Assembly: GCF_002764115.1 (NCBI RefSeq)
Contig: NZ_CP017945.1
Location: forward strand, 147,009-211,008
Direction of reading: 5' to 3'
Source of the DNA: Phyllobacterium zundukense
GTDB lineage: Bacteria > Pseudomonadota > Alphaproteobacteria > Rhizobiales > Rhizobiaceae
DNA: 64,000 nucleotides
Part shown: positions 34,247 through 44,688 of the stretch, piece after piece
Numbering within the stretch: position 1 is the first letter of the stretch
How the letters are laid out: each line of letters starts with the position of its first letter
Program-made: the position numbers and the translations under genes
Notes under the pieces: generated by a model
Databases searched by the model: none
Seen by the model: the letters and a program-made list of their open reading frames with translations, nothing else
Told to the model about the DNA's origin: nothing

Positions 34247-35781
34247 GATACCGTCCCCGCACTATGAGGCGCACTGCCGTGGGCCATGGCCGACATCAAA
34301 GTATCCTCAGTGGCCCGATCGCGATCAAACTCGGCGACGCTGACGCCTTCACGCAGCACAAACACCCGGTCGGCACCCTCGATCACCTCTTCCAGTTCCG
34401 ACGAGATCATCAACACCGAGAGCCCTTGATCGGCAAGCGACTTGATCAGCGATTGGATCTCGCCCTTGGCGCCGACATCGATGCCGCGGGTTGGTTCATC
34501 AAGAATGAGCAGGCGCGGATTCATTGCCAGCCAGCGGCCAAGGAGCACCTTCTGCTGGTTGCCGCCGGAGAGCTCGCGCACTTTCTGATCCGGTCCCGAA
34601 CATTTGATCCCAAGCTGCCTGATGAACCGCTCGACGATGTCGCGTTGCGCCTTCTCGTCGATGATGCCGGAGTTGCTCAATTTCGGCATCAGTGCCAGCA
34701 TCATGTTTTCCGCAACGCTCATCTCCGGAACAATGCCTTCGCTCTTGCGATCTTCGGTACAGAAGCCCATCCCCGCGACGATGGCGTCGGAGGGATTGCG
34801 CGGATCGAACTTCCGCCCGTCATAATACATCGTGCCCGCGCGCGGCCGGTCGATGCCGAACACGAGGCGGGCCGTTTCGGTGCGCCCGGCACCGAGGAGG
34901 CCGGCAAATCCGGCGATCTCACCGCTGCGAACATTAAATGATACGTCCTGTACTGTCTGATTGATCGCCAGGTTCTCGGCGGAAAAGAGCACCTTGCCGA
35001 TCTTCTTCTGATCGCGGTCGCTGAAGGCGGTGGCATGGCCCTCGGCGCGCTTGATGGCCCGTCCAAGCATGGAAGAAACGAGACCGATCTTGTCAATCTC
35101 GTTCATGGAGGCCGTCTTTACGGTCCTGCCATCGCGCATGATGGTGACACGGTCGCAAACCTTATAGAGCTCGTCGAGCTTGTGGCTGACGAAGACCACC
35201 GAAACGCCCTCCTGCTTCAGCTGACGAATGACATCAAAGAGAACGGAAACCTCGCGCTCGTCGAGGGAGGAGGTAGGTTCGTCCATGATGACGAGCTTTG
35301 CTGAGAAGCCGATGGCGCGGGCAATGGCCACCATCTGCTGGGTGGCTGTGTTGAATTCCATCAAGGGGCGATGCACGTCGACGCGCACGTTGAAGCGCTG
35401 CAGCAGCGTTTCCGCCTCCCGGTGCATGCGGTTCCAGTCGAGCAGGCCGTAACGGCGGGCTTCGCGACCGAGACAGATGTTCTCGGTGATGGAGCAGTAG
35501 GGAACGAGGTTGATTTCCTGATAGATGGTGCTGATGCCGCTGGCCTGCGCCTGCTGCGGCGAGAAGACTTCGAAGGGTTTGCCATCGAATGTCACTTCAC
35601 CCGCATCGCGCCGGTGATAGCCGGTCAACACCTTGATAAGGGTCGATTTTCCCGCACCGTTCTGGCCGATCAGTGCGTGAACTTCGCCGCGTCCGACCGC
35701 AAAGGAAGCGGCGGATAGGGCGGGAATTCCGGCAAAACGTTTGTCGATGCCCGTCATCGACAGGAGAACGTCGGTGTTCAT
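34243..35781 (-). CDS. Double-domain sugar ABC transporter ATP-binding protein (YtfR type)
   Basis: A 512-residue protein with two ATPase domains. Domain 1 has GQNGAGKSTLIK (residues about 38-49) and a degenerate signature NTATQQMVAIARAI. Domain 2 has LLGAGRTETARLVFG in place of a normal Walker A, then LSGGNQQKVLLGRWLA and LLILDEPTRGIDVG. This asymmetry is usual for ribose-family importers. It lies 102 bp downstream of the SBP gene, a gap containing a hairpin, and overlaps the next permease. Confidence 0.92.
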   Translation of the reverse strand: MNTDVLLSMTGIDKRFAGIPALSAASFAVGRGEVHALIGQNGAGKSTLIKVLTGYHRRDAGEVTFDGKPFEVFSPQQAQASGISTIYQEINLVPYCSITENICLGREARRYGLLDWNRMHREAETLLQRFNVRVDVHRPLMEFNTATQQMVAIARAIGFSAKLVIMDEPTSSLDEREVSVLFDVIRQLKQEGVSVVFVSHKLDELYKVCDRVTIMRDGRTVKTASMNEIDKIGLVSSMLGRAIKRAEGHATAFSDRDQKKIGKVLFSAENLAINQTVQDVSFNVRSGEIAGFAGLLGAGRTETARLVFGIDRPRAGTMYYDGRKFDPRNPSDAIVAGMGFCTEDRKSEGIVPEMSVAENMMLALMPKLSNSGIIDEKAQRDIVERFIRQLGIKCSGPDQKVRELSGGNQQKVLLGRWLAMNPRLLILDEPTRGIDVGAKGEIQSLIKSLADQGLSVLMISSELEEVIEGADRVFVLREGVSVAEFDRDRATEDTLMSAMAHGSAPHSAGTVS

Positions 35782-35846
35782 TGCAAAGCCATTTCTGAAT
35801 GCATCGGAAGGCTTTCGACGCTGCTAGGGCAACCGCCGAATGAAAC

Positions 35847-35871
35847 GCCAGCGCCCTATAAGAGCGCTGGC
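35847..35871. repeat. Inverted repeat between SBP and ATPase genes
   Basis: GCCAGCGC (35847-35854) and GCGCTGGC (35864-35871) form a perfect stem, 12 bp after the end of the SBP gene. No T-run follows. Confidence 0.68.
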
Positions 35872-35883
35872 ATCGTTATAAAA

Positions 35884-36864
35884 TCAATAGGCAGTGCTCA
35901 GCAGCTCTTTTGCATTGCTAGCATCGTAGAACTGATCGGGGTTAATGAGTTTGTCCGGGATTTTGTCGCCATTGGCATAGGCAACGGCGGTCTCGAAAGC
36001 CTTTGGTCCGAAGCGTGGATTGCATTCGACGACCGCGGCGATCTTGCCATCAACCACAGCTTGCACGGCTTCCTTGCCGCCGTCGATCGACAATACGAGG
36101 ATATCCTTGCCTGGCACCTTGCCCGCAGCCTCGATGGCAGAGATCGCGCCGATCGCCATCTCATCATTATGGGCATAGACAACGTTGGCGTCGGGATGCG
36201 CCTGCAGCAGGGTTTCGGCAACCTGGCGTCCCTTGTCGCGAGCGAAATCGCCGGTTTGCGAAGCGACGATCTTGAAGTCGGAATGCTTGGCGATCACATC
36301 GTCAAAACCCTTCTTGCGATCATTGGCCGGCGAGGAGCCGGTGGTGCCCTCAAGCTCAATGATCGTGGTCCTGCCGTTGGCGTTCTTGACCAGCCAGTCG
36401 GCAACGCGCTGCCCTTCCTCGATGAAGTTCGAGCCGATGAACGTTACATAATCCTCTCCAGCTTTTGCCAGGGACGCATCGACATTGCGATCGAGCAGAA
36501 TAACTGGAATGCCAGCATTTTTAGCGGCCTTGATTGCCGGAATCAGTGGTTTTTCCTCACGTGGCGCCAGAAAGATCAGGTCCACGCCCTGAGCGATCAT
36601 CGAATTGACGTCAGCGACCTGCTTGGCAGCAGAGCTTGCGGCGTCCGTGTAGACAAGCTGCCAGCCGCGCTTCTTGGCTTCCTCCTGCATGCTGGCAGTC
36701 TGGGCCAAGCGCCACGGATTATTGCTTTCGGTCTGGGCAAAGCCAACCTTGTAGGTGTCTTTCTTCTTGAGGGGCGGCGAATCTGCCAATGCGCTGCCAG
36801 CAACCATTGCAGCAGCGAAGCTAACCACTGATGCGAGCAGCAGAGTCCGACGGGTTATAGTCAT
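35884..36864 (-). CDS. ytfQ: YtfQ-like sugar-binding protein
   Basis: A 326-residue periplasmic protein. Its signal peptide is MTITRRTLLLASVVSFAAAM (cleaved near ALA-DSP). It has the galactofuranose-binding-protein pattern: VGFAQTESNNPWRLAQTASM, IAQGVDLIFLAP, SSPANDRKKGFDDVIA, VYAHNDEMAIGAISAIEAAG and SIDGGKEAVQAV. E. coli YtfQ binds galactofuranose. In Rhizobiales there are many paralogs, so the true ligand may differ. First gene of the operon, divergent from the LacI regulator. Confidence 0.8.
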   Translation of the reverse strand: MTITRRTLLLASVVSFAAAMVAGSALADSPPLKKKDTYKVGFAQTESNNPWRLAQTASMQEEAKKRGWQLVYTDAASSAAKQVADVNSMIAQGVDLIFLAPREEKPLIPAIKAAKNAGIPVILLDRNVDASLAKAGEDYVTFIGSNFIEEGQRVADWLVKNANGRTTIIELEGTTGSSPANDRKKGFDDVIAKHSDFKIVASQTGDFARDKGRQVAETLLQAHPDANVVYAHNDEMAIGAISAIEAAGKVPGKDILVLSIDGGKEAVQAVVDGKIAAVVECNPRFGPKAFETAVAYANGDKIPDKLINPDQFYDASNAKELLSTAY

Positions 36865-36930
36865 TGAAATTTCCTCCCAGAAATTCAGTTCGTGGCGATC
36901 CCACTCAGACGATCATCGCTACTTATAAAA

Positions 36931-36960
36931 ATTAGTCAATAATAATTTATATTGATTAGT
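36931..36960. promoter_or_regulatory. Possible operator in the ytfQ-lacI divergent region
   Basis: An AT-rich stretch with inverted repeat TCAATA (36936-36941)/TATTGA (36950-36955) and a repeated ATTAGT sequence on both sides. LacI-family operators are palindromic and usually lie in such divergent gaps. The evidence is symmetry and position only. Confidence 0.35.
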
Positions 36961-37037
36961 CGTGGCATCTGCTCCTAATATCGGGTCCAGTCTCATTGAT
37001 TCAGGTGAGCCGGACGCGGCAAGAGGCATGGGTGCAC

Positions 37038-38168
37038 ATGGGCGATACAGTGGCAGATAGACCCACTGGGAAATCAAGGACCGCTCGTACTGCACCCCGG
37101 CGCAAGCGGGTGAGCAAGCGCGTGACCATGACCGATATTGCCCGCGTCGCCGGCTGTTCGCAGGCAACCGTATCATTCGTATTGAACAAGACGCCGGGCA
37201 TCAAACTCGCGATCGAAACCCGCGAGCGTGTGATAGAGGCAGCGCGAGCGCTCGGCTATGCCGCGCCCACTTTTGCTCATCTCGATCCAGCCGATCCCCT
37301 GACGCCCGCAACCGACGGCAAGATTGGTTTTGTCATCGATCAGCTCGCCGCCAGCCCGGAAGCGGTAGCAGTCATGGCCATAGAGGGCGCGCGCCAGGCC
37401 TCGTGGAGTGCTGGCAATATTATCCTTGTGGCGCAGACACTCAACGATCCGGAGATGGAACCACGCACGATCAGAGCTCTACGGGAACAAGGGATCTCGG
37501 CGCTGATCTATATGGCAATCTCGACGCGTGAAGTGGTTTTGCCTGCACCTGTTTATGAACTGGATGTGCCGGTCATCCTGCTCAATTGCTACACTGCAGA
37601 CCATGCTTTTCCCGCTGTTGTTCCAAGCGAGATCGCAGGGGGCCAGCACTCGGCCCGTCACCTGATCCAGCATGGCCATCGCCGCATCGGCACGATCACC
37701 GGCGAGTCCTGGATGGAGGCCGCGCAGGATCGGCTGAAAGGCTACCGGCGAGCGCTGGCAACAGCCGACATTCCGTTTGATGCAGAACTGGTGATCGAAG
37801 GCGATTGGTCAGCAAGTGCCGGATACGAGGGCGCCAGGCAATTGCTGGCGTTGAAGGACAGGCCAACGGCGATCTTCTGCCAAAATGACCGTACCGCGAT
37901 CGGCTGCTATGAAGCCCTCAAGGAAGCCGGCATGCGTATTCCCGAAGACATCTCTGTCATCGGTTACGACGACGAGGAAATCTCGCGCCATCTCCATCCA
38001 CAGTTGACGACATCGGTGCTACCGCATCGCGCCATGGGCCGCTGGGCGATCGAGCAAATCGACTCGTTCATCCGCACACCGGGCAAACGCTATCCAATCA
38101 CCAAACTCGAATGCCCGCTGGTCGAGCGATCATCGGTCGCGGAGTGCGCCCACACCTTATTCGGTTAA
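37038..38168 (+). CDS. LacI-family transcriptional regulator
   Basis: A 376-residue regulator. Residues about 30-80 carry the LacI helix-turn-helix ([22 protein letters not shown] and the hinge helix [11 protein letters not shown]). A periplasmic-binding-protein-like sensor follows ([50 protein letters not shown]). It has an unusually long basic N-terminal extension ([16 protein letters not shown]) before the HTH. I chose the ATG at 37038, after AAGAGG; a start at 36996 would be longer still. Divergent from ytfQ, it most likely represses the importer operon. Confidence 0.85.
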   Translation: MGDTVADRPTGKSRTARTAPRRKRVSKRVTMTDIARVAGCSQATVSFVLNKTPGIKLAIETRERVIEAARALGYAAPTFAHLDPADPLTPATDGKIGFVIDQLAASPEAVAVMAIEGARQASWSAGNIILVAQTLNDPEMEPRTIRALREQGISALIYMAISTREVVLPAPVYELDVPVILLNCYTADHAFPAVVPSEIAGGQHSARHLIQHGHRRIGTITGESWMEAAQDRLKGYRRALATADIPFDAELVIEGDWSASAGYEGARQLLALKDRPTAIFCQNDRTAIGCYEALKEAGMRIPEDISVIGYDDEEISRHLHPQLTTSVLPHRAMGRWAIEQIDSFIRTPGKRYPITKLECPLVERSSVAECAHTLFG

Positions 38169-39517
38169 CCAAGCTTGGACCTGGCATATTCGGCGCGATC
38201 GATACCGTGCCGTTGTAGTTTGTCGTAGAAGGTCTTGCGCGGAATGCCCAGTGCTTCAATGGTCGAGCGCACATCGCCATGGTTTGCCGTCAGCGCATCA
38301 CGAATGAGCCTGGCCTCGTGCTGCTCCATTGCCTCGGGCAGACTTGCTGTGTTGGTCGGCTGACTAACTTTGGCACTTTCCATTTCGCCGAGCCCCAGCG
38401 CGACCCGTTCCGCGAAGTGCGAGAGTTCCCGCACATTGCCTGGCCAGTCATGCTCGAACAGGCGTGATCGCAGGGCTGCGGTCATCTCCGGTGGTTCGGT
38501 TTTGAATCGCATTGCGGCACGCTGCAGAAAATGCGTGAACAGCAGAGGGATGTCCTCCCGGCGCTCGCGCAGCGGCGGGATCGAAACCGTGACGACATTC
38601 AACCGGTAGAACAGGTCCTCGCGGAAATTCGCCCGCTGTTCCGGACTGCCGAGATCGACCTTCGCCGCTGCGACTATGCGCAGGTCGACGGGGCGGTGCT
38701 CATTGGTGCCGAGTGGGGTGATTTCACGTGTTTCCAATACCCGCAGCAACTTGACCTGCGTTGACAGCGGCATGCTTTCGATCTCGTCGAGAAACAGGGT
38801 ACCGCCGCTTGAGTGTTCGATACGGCCGACACGCTTTTTCTGCGCACCGGTAAAAGCGCCAGCCTCGTGACCGAAAAGCTCGCTTTCGATGACCGTCTCC
38901 GGCAGAGCGCCGCAATTGAGCGCAACGAAATTGCCCGGTCTGCGCCGGCTCCATTCATGCAGGAGCCCTGCCGCGACTTCCTTGCCGGTACCGGTTTCGC
39001 CGGCAATCAGAACATCGACGTCGGCATTGGCCACATGGCGCAACGTCTTGCGCAGATTCTGCATGACGGGCGTTTGACCGAGAAGCGGCAGGTTCTCATC
39101 GGATGATTCCAGCGCAAGCCGCAATTGCCGGTTTTCCACGACAAGCCGCCGCTTTTCGACTGCCCGCATGATGCTCTGGACAAGACGGTCGGCGGGGTAA
39201 GGCTTGGCTATGAAATCATAGGCGCCTTCCTGCATGGCCTCGACCGCCATGTCGATATCGCCGTGTCCCGTGATCAGGATCACTGGCAGGTCTGGATCCA
39301 TGGCGCGCAGTCGGCGAAACAGTTCGAGGCCGTCTATATGCGGCATGCGCACATCGGTGACGACCACACCGGCAAAATCCGGCGTGAGAAACCGCATCGC
39401 ACTCATGGCATCGGCAAAGGGCATGACTGTGAATCCCGCTAGCTCCAGCGTCTGCCGATTGGCATTGCGCAGATCATCATCATCGTCGACAAAAGCGATG
39501 CTGGGCTGAAACTCCAT
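38165..39517 (-). CDS. dctD: C4-dicarboxylate response regulator DctD (sigma-54 activator)
   Basis: A 450-residue NtrC-type activator of dctA. The receiver domain has [13 protein letters not shown] (acidic pocket near residue 10), the phosphoacceptor Asp in [10 protein letters not shown] (near residue 54) and a conserved Lys in FIAKPYP. The AAA+ domain has [16 protein letters not shown] (sigma-54 loop), [12 protein letters not shown] and [11 protein letters not shown]. The Fis-type helix-turn-helix is [16 protein letters not shown] at the C-terminus. The start at 39517 is two bases after the dctB stop; the frame continues upstream without conservation. Confidence 0.93.
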   Translation of the reverse strand: MEFQPSIAFVDDDDDLRNANRQTLELAGFTVMPFADAMSAMRFLTPDFAGVVVTDVRMPHIDGLELFRRLRAMDPDLPVILITGHGDIDMAVEAMQEGAYDFIAKPYPADRLVQSIMRAVEKRRLVVENRQLRLALESSDENLPLLGQTPVMQNLRKTLRHVANADVDVLIAGETGTGKEVAAGLLHEWSRRRPGNFVALNCGALPETVIESELFGHEAGAFTGAQKKRVGRIEHSSGGTLFLDEIESMPLSTQVKLLRVLETREITPLGTNEHRPVDLRIVAAAKVDLGSPEQRANFREDLFYRLNVVTVSIPPLRERREDIPLLFTHFLQRAAMRFKTEPPEMTAALRSRLFEHDWPGNVRELSHFAERVALGLGEMESAKVSQPTNTASLPEAMEQHEARLIRDALTANHGDVRSTIEALGIPRKTFYDKLQRHGIDRAEYARSKLG

Positions 39518-39519
39518 AA

Positions 39520-41376
39520 TCAAGCGACCCTCCGCAGATGGACGGTGAATTCCGTGCCCGCACTGCTGCTTTCGACCTCGATACGGCCGCCATATTCCGC
39601 GACAATGTCGTGGCAAATGACGAGGCCCAGCCCGAGGCCACGTTCCTTGGAGGTGTTAAACGGCGTGAACAGCGCCTGCATGATCGCCTCTGGAATGCCC
39701 GGCCCGTTGTCGGAAACAATCAGCTGAACCTCATCTTCCACAACCGCGCAACGCACAGTGATCTTGCTCGCCGGTCCACCCTCGGTCGCCTCCAGCGCAT
39801 TCTGCATAAGATTGATCAGCACCTGCTCGAGTCGGATGCGGTTGCCATGAACTTTGATGTCGGGTGAGGGCGTATGAGTGATGATCTGTCCGGCTCTTTG
39901 ACGGAACCGGCTGCCAAGCAGAAGGAGGGCGCCTTCGATCACTTCGCTGACGCTGATCGGGCCCGCATCGCTTGTGCCCTTGCGCGAGAAGGTGCGCAGT
40001 TCGTCTGTGATTGTGCCGATGCGTTCGGTCAGGCCGGCGATAGCCTTCAGGTTTTCCTTGACCGGTTCGGTCTGATTGCGGCCGAGAAAGGTCCCGGCAT
40101 TGTCGGCATAGGAGCGGATCGCGGCGACGGGCTGGTTGATTTCGTGGGCAACACCTGCCGTAACCTGTCCGAGAATGGCAAGGCGGTTTGCCTGCACCAA
40201 TTCCTGCTGCACCGTCTGCAGCTTGGCCTCGGTTTTCTGGCGCTCCTCGGCCTGCATCACCAGTTCCGTGTGGGCGGTGCTGAGGTCCGCAGTGCGCTCC
40301 GCGACACGGCGTTCGAGTTCGATCCGTGCCTCCTCCTGTTCGCGAGCGCGTCGCAGCGTGCGTCCACGTCGATACAGAAAGAAGGCGGTGAGACCCAGCA
40401 ATGGCGCCAGAACAGCCAATGCGAGTACCTGTGCGGTTCGCGCTGCCTCAGTCACGGCCCGTCCCGCGGGCGTCAGCAAACTCAAGGTCCAGCTCGTGGT
40501 CGGAACGACCGTCTGCCCCCGCACGAAATCCTCGTCCTTTGTTGAGCCGGGCAACCGCGCTTTAACGATATAGGGTACTCCGTTTGGCAAGGCCGGCGTG
40601 ACACTAAGAGGTTTGAGTGGCGCGTCGCCAAATTGCAGGCTTTCGCGGATCGGGCCGATCTGATCGGCGGGAACCGACCCTTGCGCCATAAACCGCCACT
40701 CGGGGAAACTCGTGACCAGGACAATGCCGCGCTGATCGACAACGTAGGATGGGTCGCTGTTGCGGCGCCAGTCTGCTTCGAGCTCATCGAACTCAAGCTT
40801 GACGACGATCACTCCGAGCATACCCAAAGGACCGTCAATACGCCTCGAAATATAGAGGCCAGGGCGTTTGCTGACGGTACCGAGTGCATAATGTTCAGCT
40901 TCTCCGGCAATGACGGCGCGGGTGTAATAGGGGCGGAAACTGTAACTCGTGCCGACGAAACTTGTTGGCTCACGCCAGTTGCTTGAGGCAATCGCCAGAC
41001 CATCCGCATCCAGGAGATAGATGACCGCCGAGCGTGTTCCCGGGATCAGGCTTTCCAGCTTGCGATTGACCAATTGCAGCATGCTGCCGCTGCGCGAGGT
41101 AAGCGCACTGATGACATCACGATCCTGGGACAGGACGAATGGCAGCGAGCGTTGTTTTTCGAGCACGGTTCGCAAGAGCACAGCGTTGAGTTCTGCAGCG
41201 CTTTGGGCGCGAGCCTGCAGCGCGTCATAGGCGCGATTGCGGCCATAATCATTCGCGAAGATAAGGGACCCGGTTACAAGGATAACCACGAGAAGGCCGA
41301 AGACGAGTTTTCCAGCGAGGCCCAACGCTCCTCCATAAGGCTCGACTTTTGATCCCAAAATCACAGCATTTTCCAT
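39520..41376 (-). CDS. dctB: C4-dicarboxylate sensor histidine kinase DctB
   Basis: A 618-residue membrane sensor. A first membrane helix ([17 protein letters not shown]) starts near residue 25, followed by a periplasmic double-Cache sensor with [30 protein letters not shown] (SFRPYYxxA is the dicarboxylate-binding signature). A second helix ([17 protein letters not shown]) and a coiled coil come next. The kinase core has the phosphorylated His in [16 protein letters not shown], the N-box in [11 protein letters not shown], and the G-boxes VSDNGPGIP and [13 protein letters not shown]. Start at 41376. Phosphorylates DctD. Confidence 0.92.
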   Translation of the reverse strand: MENAVILGSKVEPYGGALGLAGKLVFGLLVVILVTGSLIFANDYGRNRAYDALQARAQSAAELNAVLLRTVLEKQRSLPFVLSQDRDVISALTSRSGSMLQLVNRKLESLIPGTRSAVIYLLDADGLAIASSNWREPTSFVGTSYSFRPYYTRAVIAGEAEHYALGTVSKRPGLYISRRIDGPLGMLGVIVVKLEFDELEADWRRNSDPSYVVDQRGIVLVTSFPEWRFMAQGSVPADQIGPIRESLQFGDAPLKPLSVTPALPNGVPYIVKARLPGSTKDEDFVRGQTVVPTTSWTLSLLTPAGRAVTEAARTAQVLALAVLAPLLGLTAFFLYRRGRTLRRAREQEEARIELERRVAERTADLSTAHTELVMQAEERQKTEAKLQTVQQELVQANRLAILGQVTAGVAHEINQPVAAIRSYADNAGTFLGRNQTEPVKENLKAIAGLTERIGTITDELRTFSRKGTSDAGPISVSEVIEGALLLLGSRFRQRAGQIITHTPSPDIKVHGNRIRLEQVLINLMQNALEATEGGPASKITVRCAVVEDEVQLIVSDNGPGIPEAIMQALFTPFNTSKERGLGLGLVICHDIVAEYGGRIEVESSSAGTEFTVHLRRVA

Positions 41377-41383
41377 TTCTTCA

Positions 41384-41403
41384 TTGTGCAGATCCCCGCA
41401 CAA
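41384..41403. promoter_or_regulatory. DctD upstream activator site, copy 1
   Basis: A palindrome with arms TTGTGC and GCACAA around AGATCCCC. It shares GTGC-N8-GCAC with the neighbouring site at 41418-41433, as expected for tandem enhancer sites of DctD. They lie about 85-120 bp upstream of the sigma-54 promoter. They are also close to the dctB start. Confidence 0.6.
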
Positions 41404-41417
41404 ACCGCAAGATGAAC

Positions 41418-41433
41418 GTGCGGTTATCCGCAC
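41418..41433. promoter_or_regulatory. DctD upstream activator site, copy 2
   Basis: A perfect palindrome GTGCGGTTATCCGCAC with arms GTGCGG and CCGCAC and a TTAT centre. It is the stronger of the tandem pair between dctB and dctA. The dimer-binding geometry fits DctD enhancers of rhizobia. Confidence 0.75.
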
Positions 41434-41506
41434 ACATGATCAATTCAGCAAATCGAATCAAAATTTAAAAGCTATGATTTCAGTACGTTAGTAAATTTCC
41501 ACAAAC

Positions 41507-41522
41507 TGGCACACTCCTTGCA
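41507..41522 (+). promoter_or_regulatory. Sigma-54 promoter of dctA
   Basis: TGGCAC, five bases, TTGCA: a perfect match to the -24/-12 sigma-54 consensus, facing dctA, about 95 bp before its start codon. With DctB, DctD and the two upstream sites this gives a complete RpoN-dependent control circuit. Confidence 0.92.
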
Positions 41523-41617
41523 AAAGCTATGGCAGGGTCGGTCTATCCGCCCTGTAACGGAGCCCGGGAGGCTGACAGGCGATTCTGCCAGACGCGGCTC
41601 ACACCATGGAGGAAGTC

Positions 41618-42943
41618 ATGAGTCCTGTGACGATTAACGCAGCCCCGCAGCCGCGCGGCAAAACACCGATTTACGCCCACCTCTATTTTCAGGTGATCGT
41701 TGCCATCACCATCGGCATTGTGCTTGGCCATTACTATCCTGAAATCGGCACCAGTATGAAGCCGCTCGGCGACGCCTTCATCAAACTGGTGAAGATGATT
41801 ATTGCCCCTGTTATCTTCCTTACCGTTTCCACTGGTATCGCTGGAATGAGCGACCTGAAAAAGGTCGGACGGGTGGCAGGGAAGGCGATGATCTACTTCC
41901 TGACCTTCTCGACACTCGCCTTGATTGTCGGATTGATCGTCGCCAATGTCGTCCAGCCAGGCGCCGGCATGAACATCGACGCAGCTTCACTGGATCCGAA
42001 GGCGGTCGCAACCTACACGCAACAGGCGCATGAACAGAGCATCGTCGGCTTCCTGACCAACATCATTCCAACGACAATCGTCGGTGCCTTCGCTTCGGGC
42101 GATATTCTGCAGGTGTTGTTCTTCTCGGTACTGTTCGGCCTTTCACTCGCCATGGTCGGCGAGAAAGCCGAACCGGTCACCAATTTCCTGCAGACGCTCG
42201 CCGCTCCGGTATTCAAGCTCGTTGCCATCCTGATGAAAGCCGCACCAATCGGCGCGTTTGGCGCTATGGCCTTCACCATCGGCAAGTATGGCATCGGCTC
42301 CGTGGCCAATCTGATCTTCCTGATCGGCACCTTCTATCTAACGTCGCTGCTTTTCGTACTGGTCATTCTTGGCGCCGTCGCCTGGTACAATGGTTTCTCC
42401 ATCCTGGCGCTGATCCGCTACATCAAGGAAGAGCTGCTGCTGGTGCTTGGCACAAGCTCATCTGAAGCTGCGCTGCCGACGCTGATGGCAAAGATGGAAA
42501 AGGCAGGTTGCAAGAAGTCCGTGGTTGGCCTCGTCATTCCCACCGGTTACTCGTTCAACCTTGATGGCACCAATATCTACATGACCCTGGCTGCCCTGTT
42601 CATTGCGCAGGCAACGAACACGCCACTCACACTGACGGATCAGGTGCTGCTCCTGCTTGTGGCCATGTTGAGTTCCAAGGGTGCTGCAGGCATCACCGGT
42701 GCAGGTTTCATTACCCTCGCAGCCACGCTCTCGGTCGTTCCGGCCGTTCCGGTCGCCGGCATGGCGCTGATCCTCGGCATCGATCGCTTCATGTCGGAAT
42801 GCCGTGCCCTCACCAATCTTGTCGGCAATGCGGTAGCAACCATCGTTGTCGCCCGCTGGGAAGGTGAGCTTGACACCAACAAGCTGGCACGAGCACTCAA
42901 CGGCGATTTCGCCGACGAGGATGCGCTGGCGCTCGCGAGCTAA
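41618..42943 (+). CDS. dctA: C4-dicarboxylate transporter DctA
   Basis: Sodium/proton symporter for succinate, fumarate and malate in the inner membrane. The 441-residue product has the DAACS-family motifs [19 protein letters not shown] (near residue 55), [13 protein letters not shown] (re-entrant loop HP1, serine-rich) and [14 protein letters not shown] (substrate/sodium site near residue 312). The start at 41618 is five bases after GGAGG; an earlier in-frame ATG at 41606 precedes that site. In rhizobia this gene is needed for symbiotic nitrogen fixation; here it is monocistronic with a terminator after it. Confidence 0.96.
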   Translation: MSPVTINAAPQPRGKTPIYAHLYFQVIVAITIGIVLGHYYPEIGTSMKPLGDAFIKLVKMIIAPVIFLTVSTGIAGMSDLKKVGRVAGKAMIYFLTFSTLALIVGLIVANVVQPGAGMNIDAASLDPKAVATYTQQAHEQSIVGFLTNIIPTTIVGAFASGDILQVLFFSVLFGLSLAMVGEKAEPVTNFLQTLAAPVFKLVAILMKAAPIGAFGAMAFTIGKYGIGSVANLIFLIGTFYLTSLLFVLVILGAVAWYNGFSILALIRYIKEELLLVLGTSSSEAALPTLMAKMEKAGCKKSVVGLVIPTGYSFNLDGTNIYMTLAALFIAQATNTPLTLTDQVLLLLVAMLSSKGAAGITGAGFITLAATLSVVPAVPVAGMALILGIDRFMSECRALTNLVGNAVATIVVARWEGELDTNKLARALNGDFADEDALALAS

Positions 42944-42963
42944 TAAAGGTAACAACGATCAAC

Positions 42964-42993
42964 AAAGGGCGGGCTCGACGAGCCCGCCCTTTT
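42964..42993. terminator. Bidirectional terminator between dctA and rhaK
   Basis: AAAGGGCGGGCTCG (42964 onward) and CGAGCCCGCCCTTTT form a 14-bp stem with a tiny loop. It ends dctA transcripts and, from the other side, overlaps the rhaK stop codon. Confidence 0.88.
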
Positions 42994-44359
42994 ATTTGAG
43001 GCGCAGCTGTTCGCGCCAGCTTTGCGCATAAACATCAAAGAAACTGTCCAGCGGTTTCACCTCATCGATGGCAGGCTGCAGCGAGCATTCGGCGCCTGCG
43101 AGCAGTGCAGCGCCGAGGCTGGTTCCGGTCGAGCCGGGCAAGGCAATGACCTCGCGTCCTGTCAACGAACGAAGTGCCGAGAGATAGATACGATTGCGGG
43201 AAAAGGGACCTTCAACAATTGTCGCTCCGGAGGCGCCAATCAGATCGAGACAGGTACTTGTCATCAGCGCGGTATAGAGCGATGCCGCTACGTTCTGATC
43301 AGCCAAAGAACGTGGTTTTCCATTCAACCAGATTGCCTCGCGTTCGGGGTAGGGACCGGAACCCTGCACAACGCTTGGCGTGATCATGAGCTGCTCGCGA
43401 ATGACGCGGGCAAGCGTATCCTCATCCGGCACCACGGCGCTCCCGCCGGCCAGAAGATCGAATTCGCGCCCACCCATAAACCGCGCCGACGGCACAGCGT
43501 TGCCATAGGCATCGACATTGGCAAGCGTGTCGCGTGCAGGATCAAGTTGATCCAATCGGCCGCCGACCGCAAAGGAAACGACCCAGGTGCCGGTCGACAC
43601 GACCGAGAACGGCGACGTGCGGGTGAGCAGGTGCGGCAGCAGCGAGGCATTGGAATCGTGGATACCGCAGTGAACCGGGATTTCCTTGTCGATACCAATC
43701 TGCCTGGCCAGAGGTTCGCGCAGATCACCGATGCGATCGAAAGCCGGTCGGATAGGCGCCATAAGCGGGCGGATTTCAAGCGTATCGACGAGGCCGGAAT
43801 ATTCGCCCCTCTGCGGGTCCCACAAATCCGTATGGCAGCCGAGCGAAGTGACTTCATTCACGGCGATACCGGTCAGGCGCCAGACCCAATATTGCGCATA
43901 GGTCAGGATGGTCTTGACCGACGCGAATTGGGCAGGGAATTGCGTCTTCTGGTAGTGGATCTGCGCGCCGACATTGAGCCCGCCAGAAAGAAGCGGCGAG
44001 CGTGTCTCGGCGAAATCCGGCCGCAGCGCCGCATATGCCGCACGCACTTCATCCGGATAGACATGCTCGTAATCGATCACCGGCATGACAAGACCATCAC
44101 GCCCAAGCAATGCCGCCGATGCGCCATGGGCCGTCACCGAAATGGCATCGAAGCCCGGTGACTTGGCAAAGCTCGTGAGTGCTTCGGCAAAGAATACCCA
44201 CAGAGCCTCGGTGTCGTAGTGCGGATAGATACCGTCTTTGACGACGCGGTTCTGGGTGCTGCGCGTCGCGATTTCCGCACCGGTCGCAGCGTCAACGACA
44301 ACGAGTTTAGCATTGGTCTTGCCGACATCGATGACGGCTATACGGCGAACGTTGCTCAT
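42992..44359 (-). CDS. rhaK: L-rhamnose kinase-type FGGY carbohydrate kinase RhaK
   Basis: A 455-residue FGGY-family kinase: phosphate-1 loop AVIDVGKTNAKLVV at the N-terminus, CGIHDSNASLLPHLL (sugar-binding region, near residue 235), STGTWVVSF (adenosine/phosphate-2 motif) and IVEGPFSRN towards the C-terminus. In R. leguminosarum RhaK is essential for rhamnose use and also influences uptake. It is the last gene of the rhaRSTPQUK-like operon. Start at ATG 44359, five bases after the rhaU stop; a TTG at 44368 is the alternative. Confidence 0.92.
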   Translation of the reverse strand: MSNVRRIAVIDVGKTNAKLVVVDAATGAEIATRSTQNRVVKDGIYPHYDTEALWVFFAEALTSFAKSPGFDAISVTAHGASAALLGRDGLVMPVIDYEHVYPDEVRAAYAALRPDFAETRSPLLSGGLNVGAQIHYQKTQFPAQFASVKTILTYAQYWVWRLTGIAVNEVTSLGCHTDLWDPQRGEYSGLVDTLEIRPLMAPIRPAFDRIGDLREPLARQIGIDKEIPVHCGIHDSNASLLPHLLTRTSPFSVVSTGTWVVSFAVGGRLDQLDPARDTLANVDAYGNAVPSARFMGGREFDLLAGGSAVVPDEDTLARVIREQLMITPSVVQGSGPYPEREAIWLNGKPRSLADQNVAASLYTALMTSTCLDLIGASGATIVEGPFSRNRIYLSALRSLTGREVIALPGSTGTSLGAALLAGAECSLQPAIDEVKPLDSFFDVYAQSWREQLRLK

Positions 44360-44364
44360 GCCCG

Positions 44365-44688
44365 TCAAGCCATGTGAAACAGGCCGACGAGGTCAGCCTG
44401 AACAGGCGATTTATCCCGATTGGTGACCATGATGTCCGCCATATGCGCCCACCATTTCTTCATCACCGGGTGGTCGGGAAGACTCTGCATGCTGTGGTCG
44501 ACGCGGCGGGTCAACACGCCAAAGAGCGTGTTGGTGGCGCGGTCGAGATGGATCGAGTAATCGCTCACTCCCGCCTCGTGCAGGAGATCGACGAGCTCCG
44601 GCCAGATCGCATCGTGCCGGCGCTGATATTCCGCTTCCATGCCGGGGTTGAGGGTCATCGTAAACGCATATTTCTCGAGCGCACTCAT
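44365..44688 (-). CDS. rhaU: L-rhamnose mutarotase RhaU
   Basis: A 107-residue enzyme that interconverts the alpha and beta anomers of L-rhamnose. It matches the RhaM/RhaU family: [27 protein letters not shown] with the catalytic His near residue 25, [14 protein letters not shown] and [14 protein letters not shown]. Its start overlaps the permease stop as ATGA. It delivers the correct anomer to the isomerase and kinase. Confidence 0.95.
   Translation of the reverse strand: MSALEKYAFTMTLNPGMEAEYQRRHDAIWPELVDLLHEAGVSDYSIHLDRATNTLFGVLTRRVDHSMQSLPDHPVMKKWWAHMADIMVTNRDKSPVQADLVGLFHMA

Noticed and set aside
43022..44161. Open frame of 379 codons on the plus strand inside rhaK
   Set aside because: Antisense shadow of a well-conserved FGGY kinase; the product has no recognisable domain and is Arg/His-rich.
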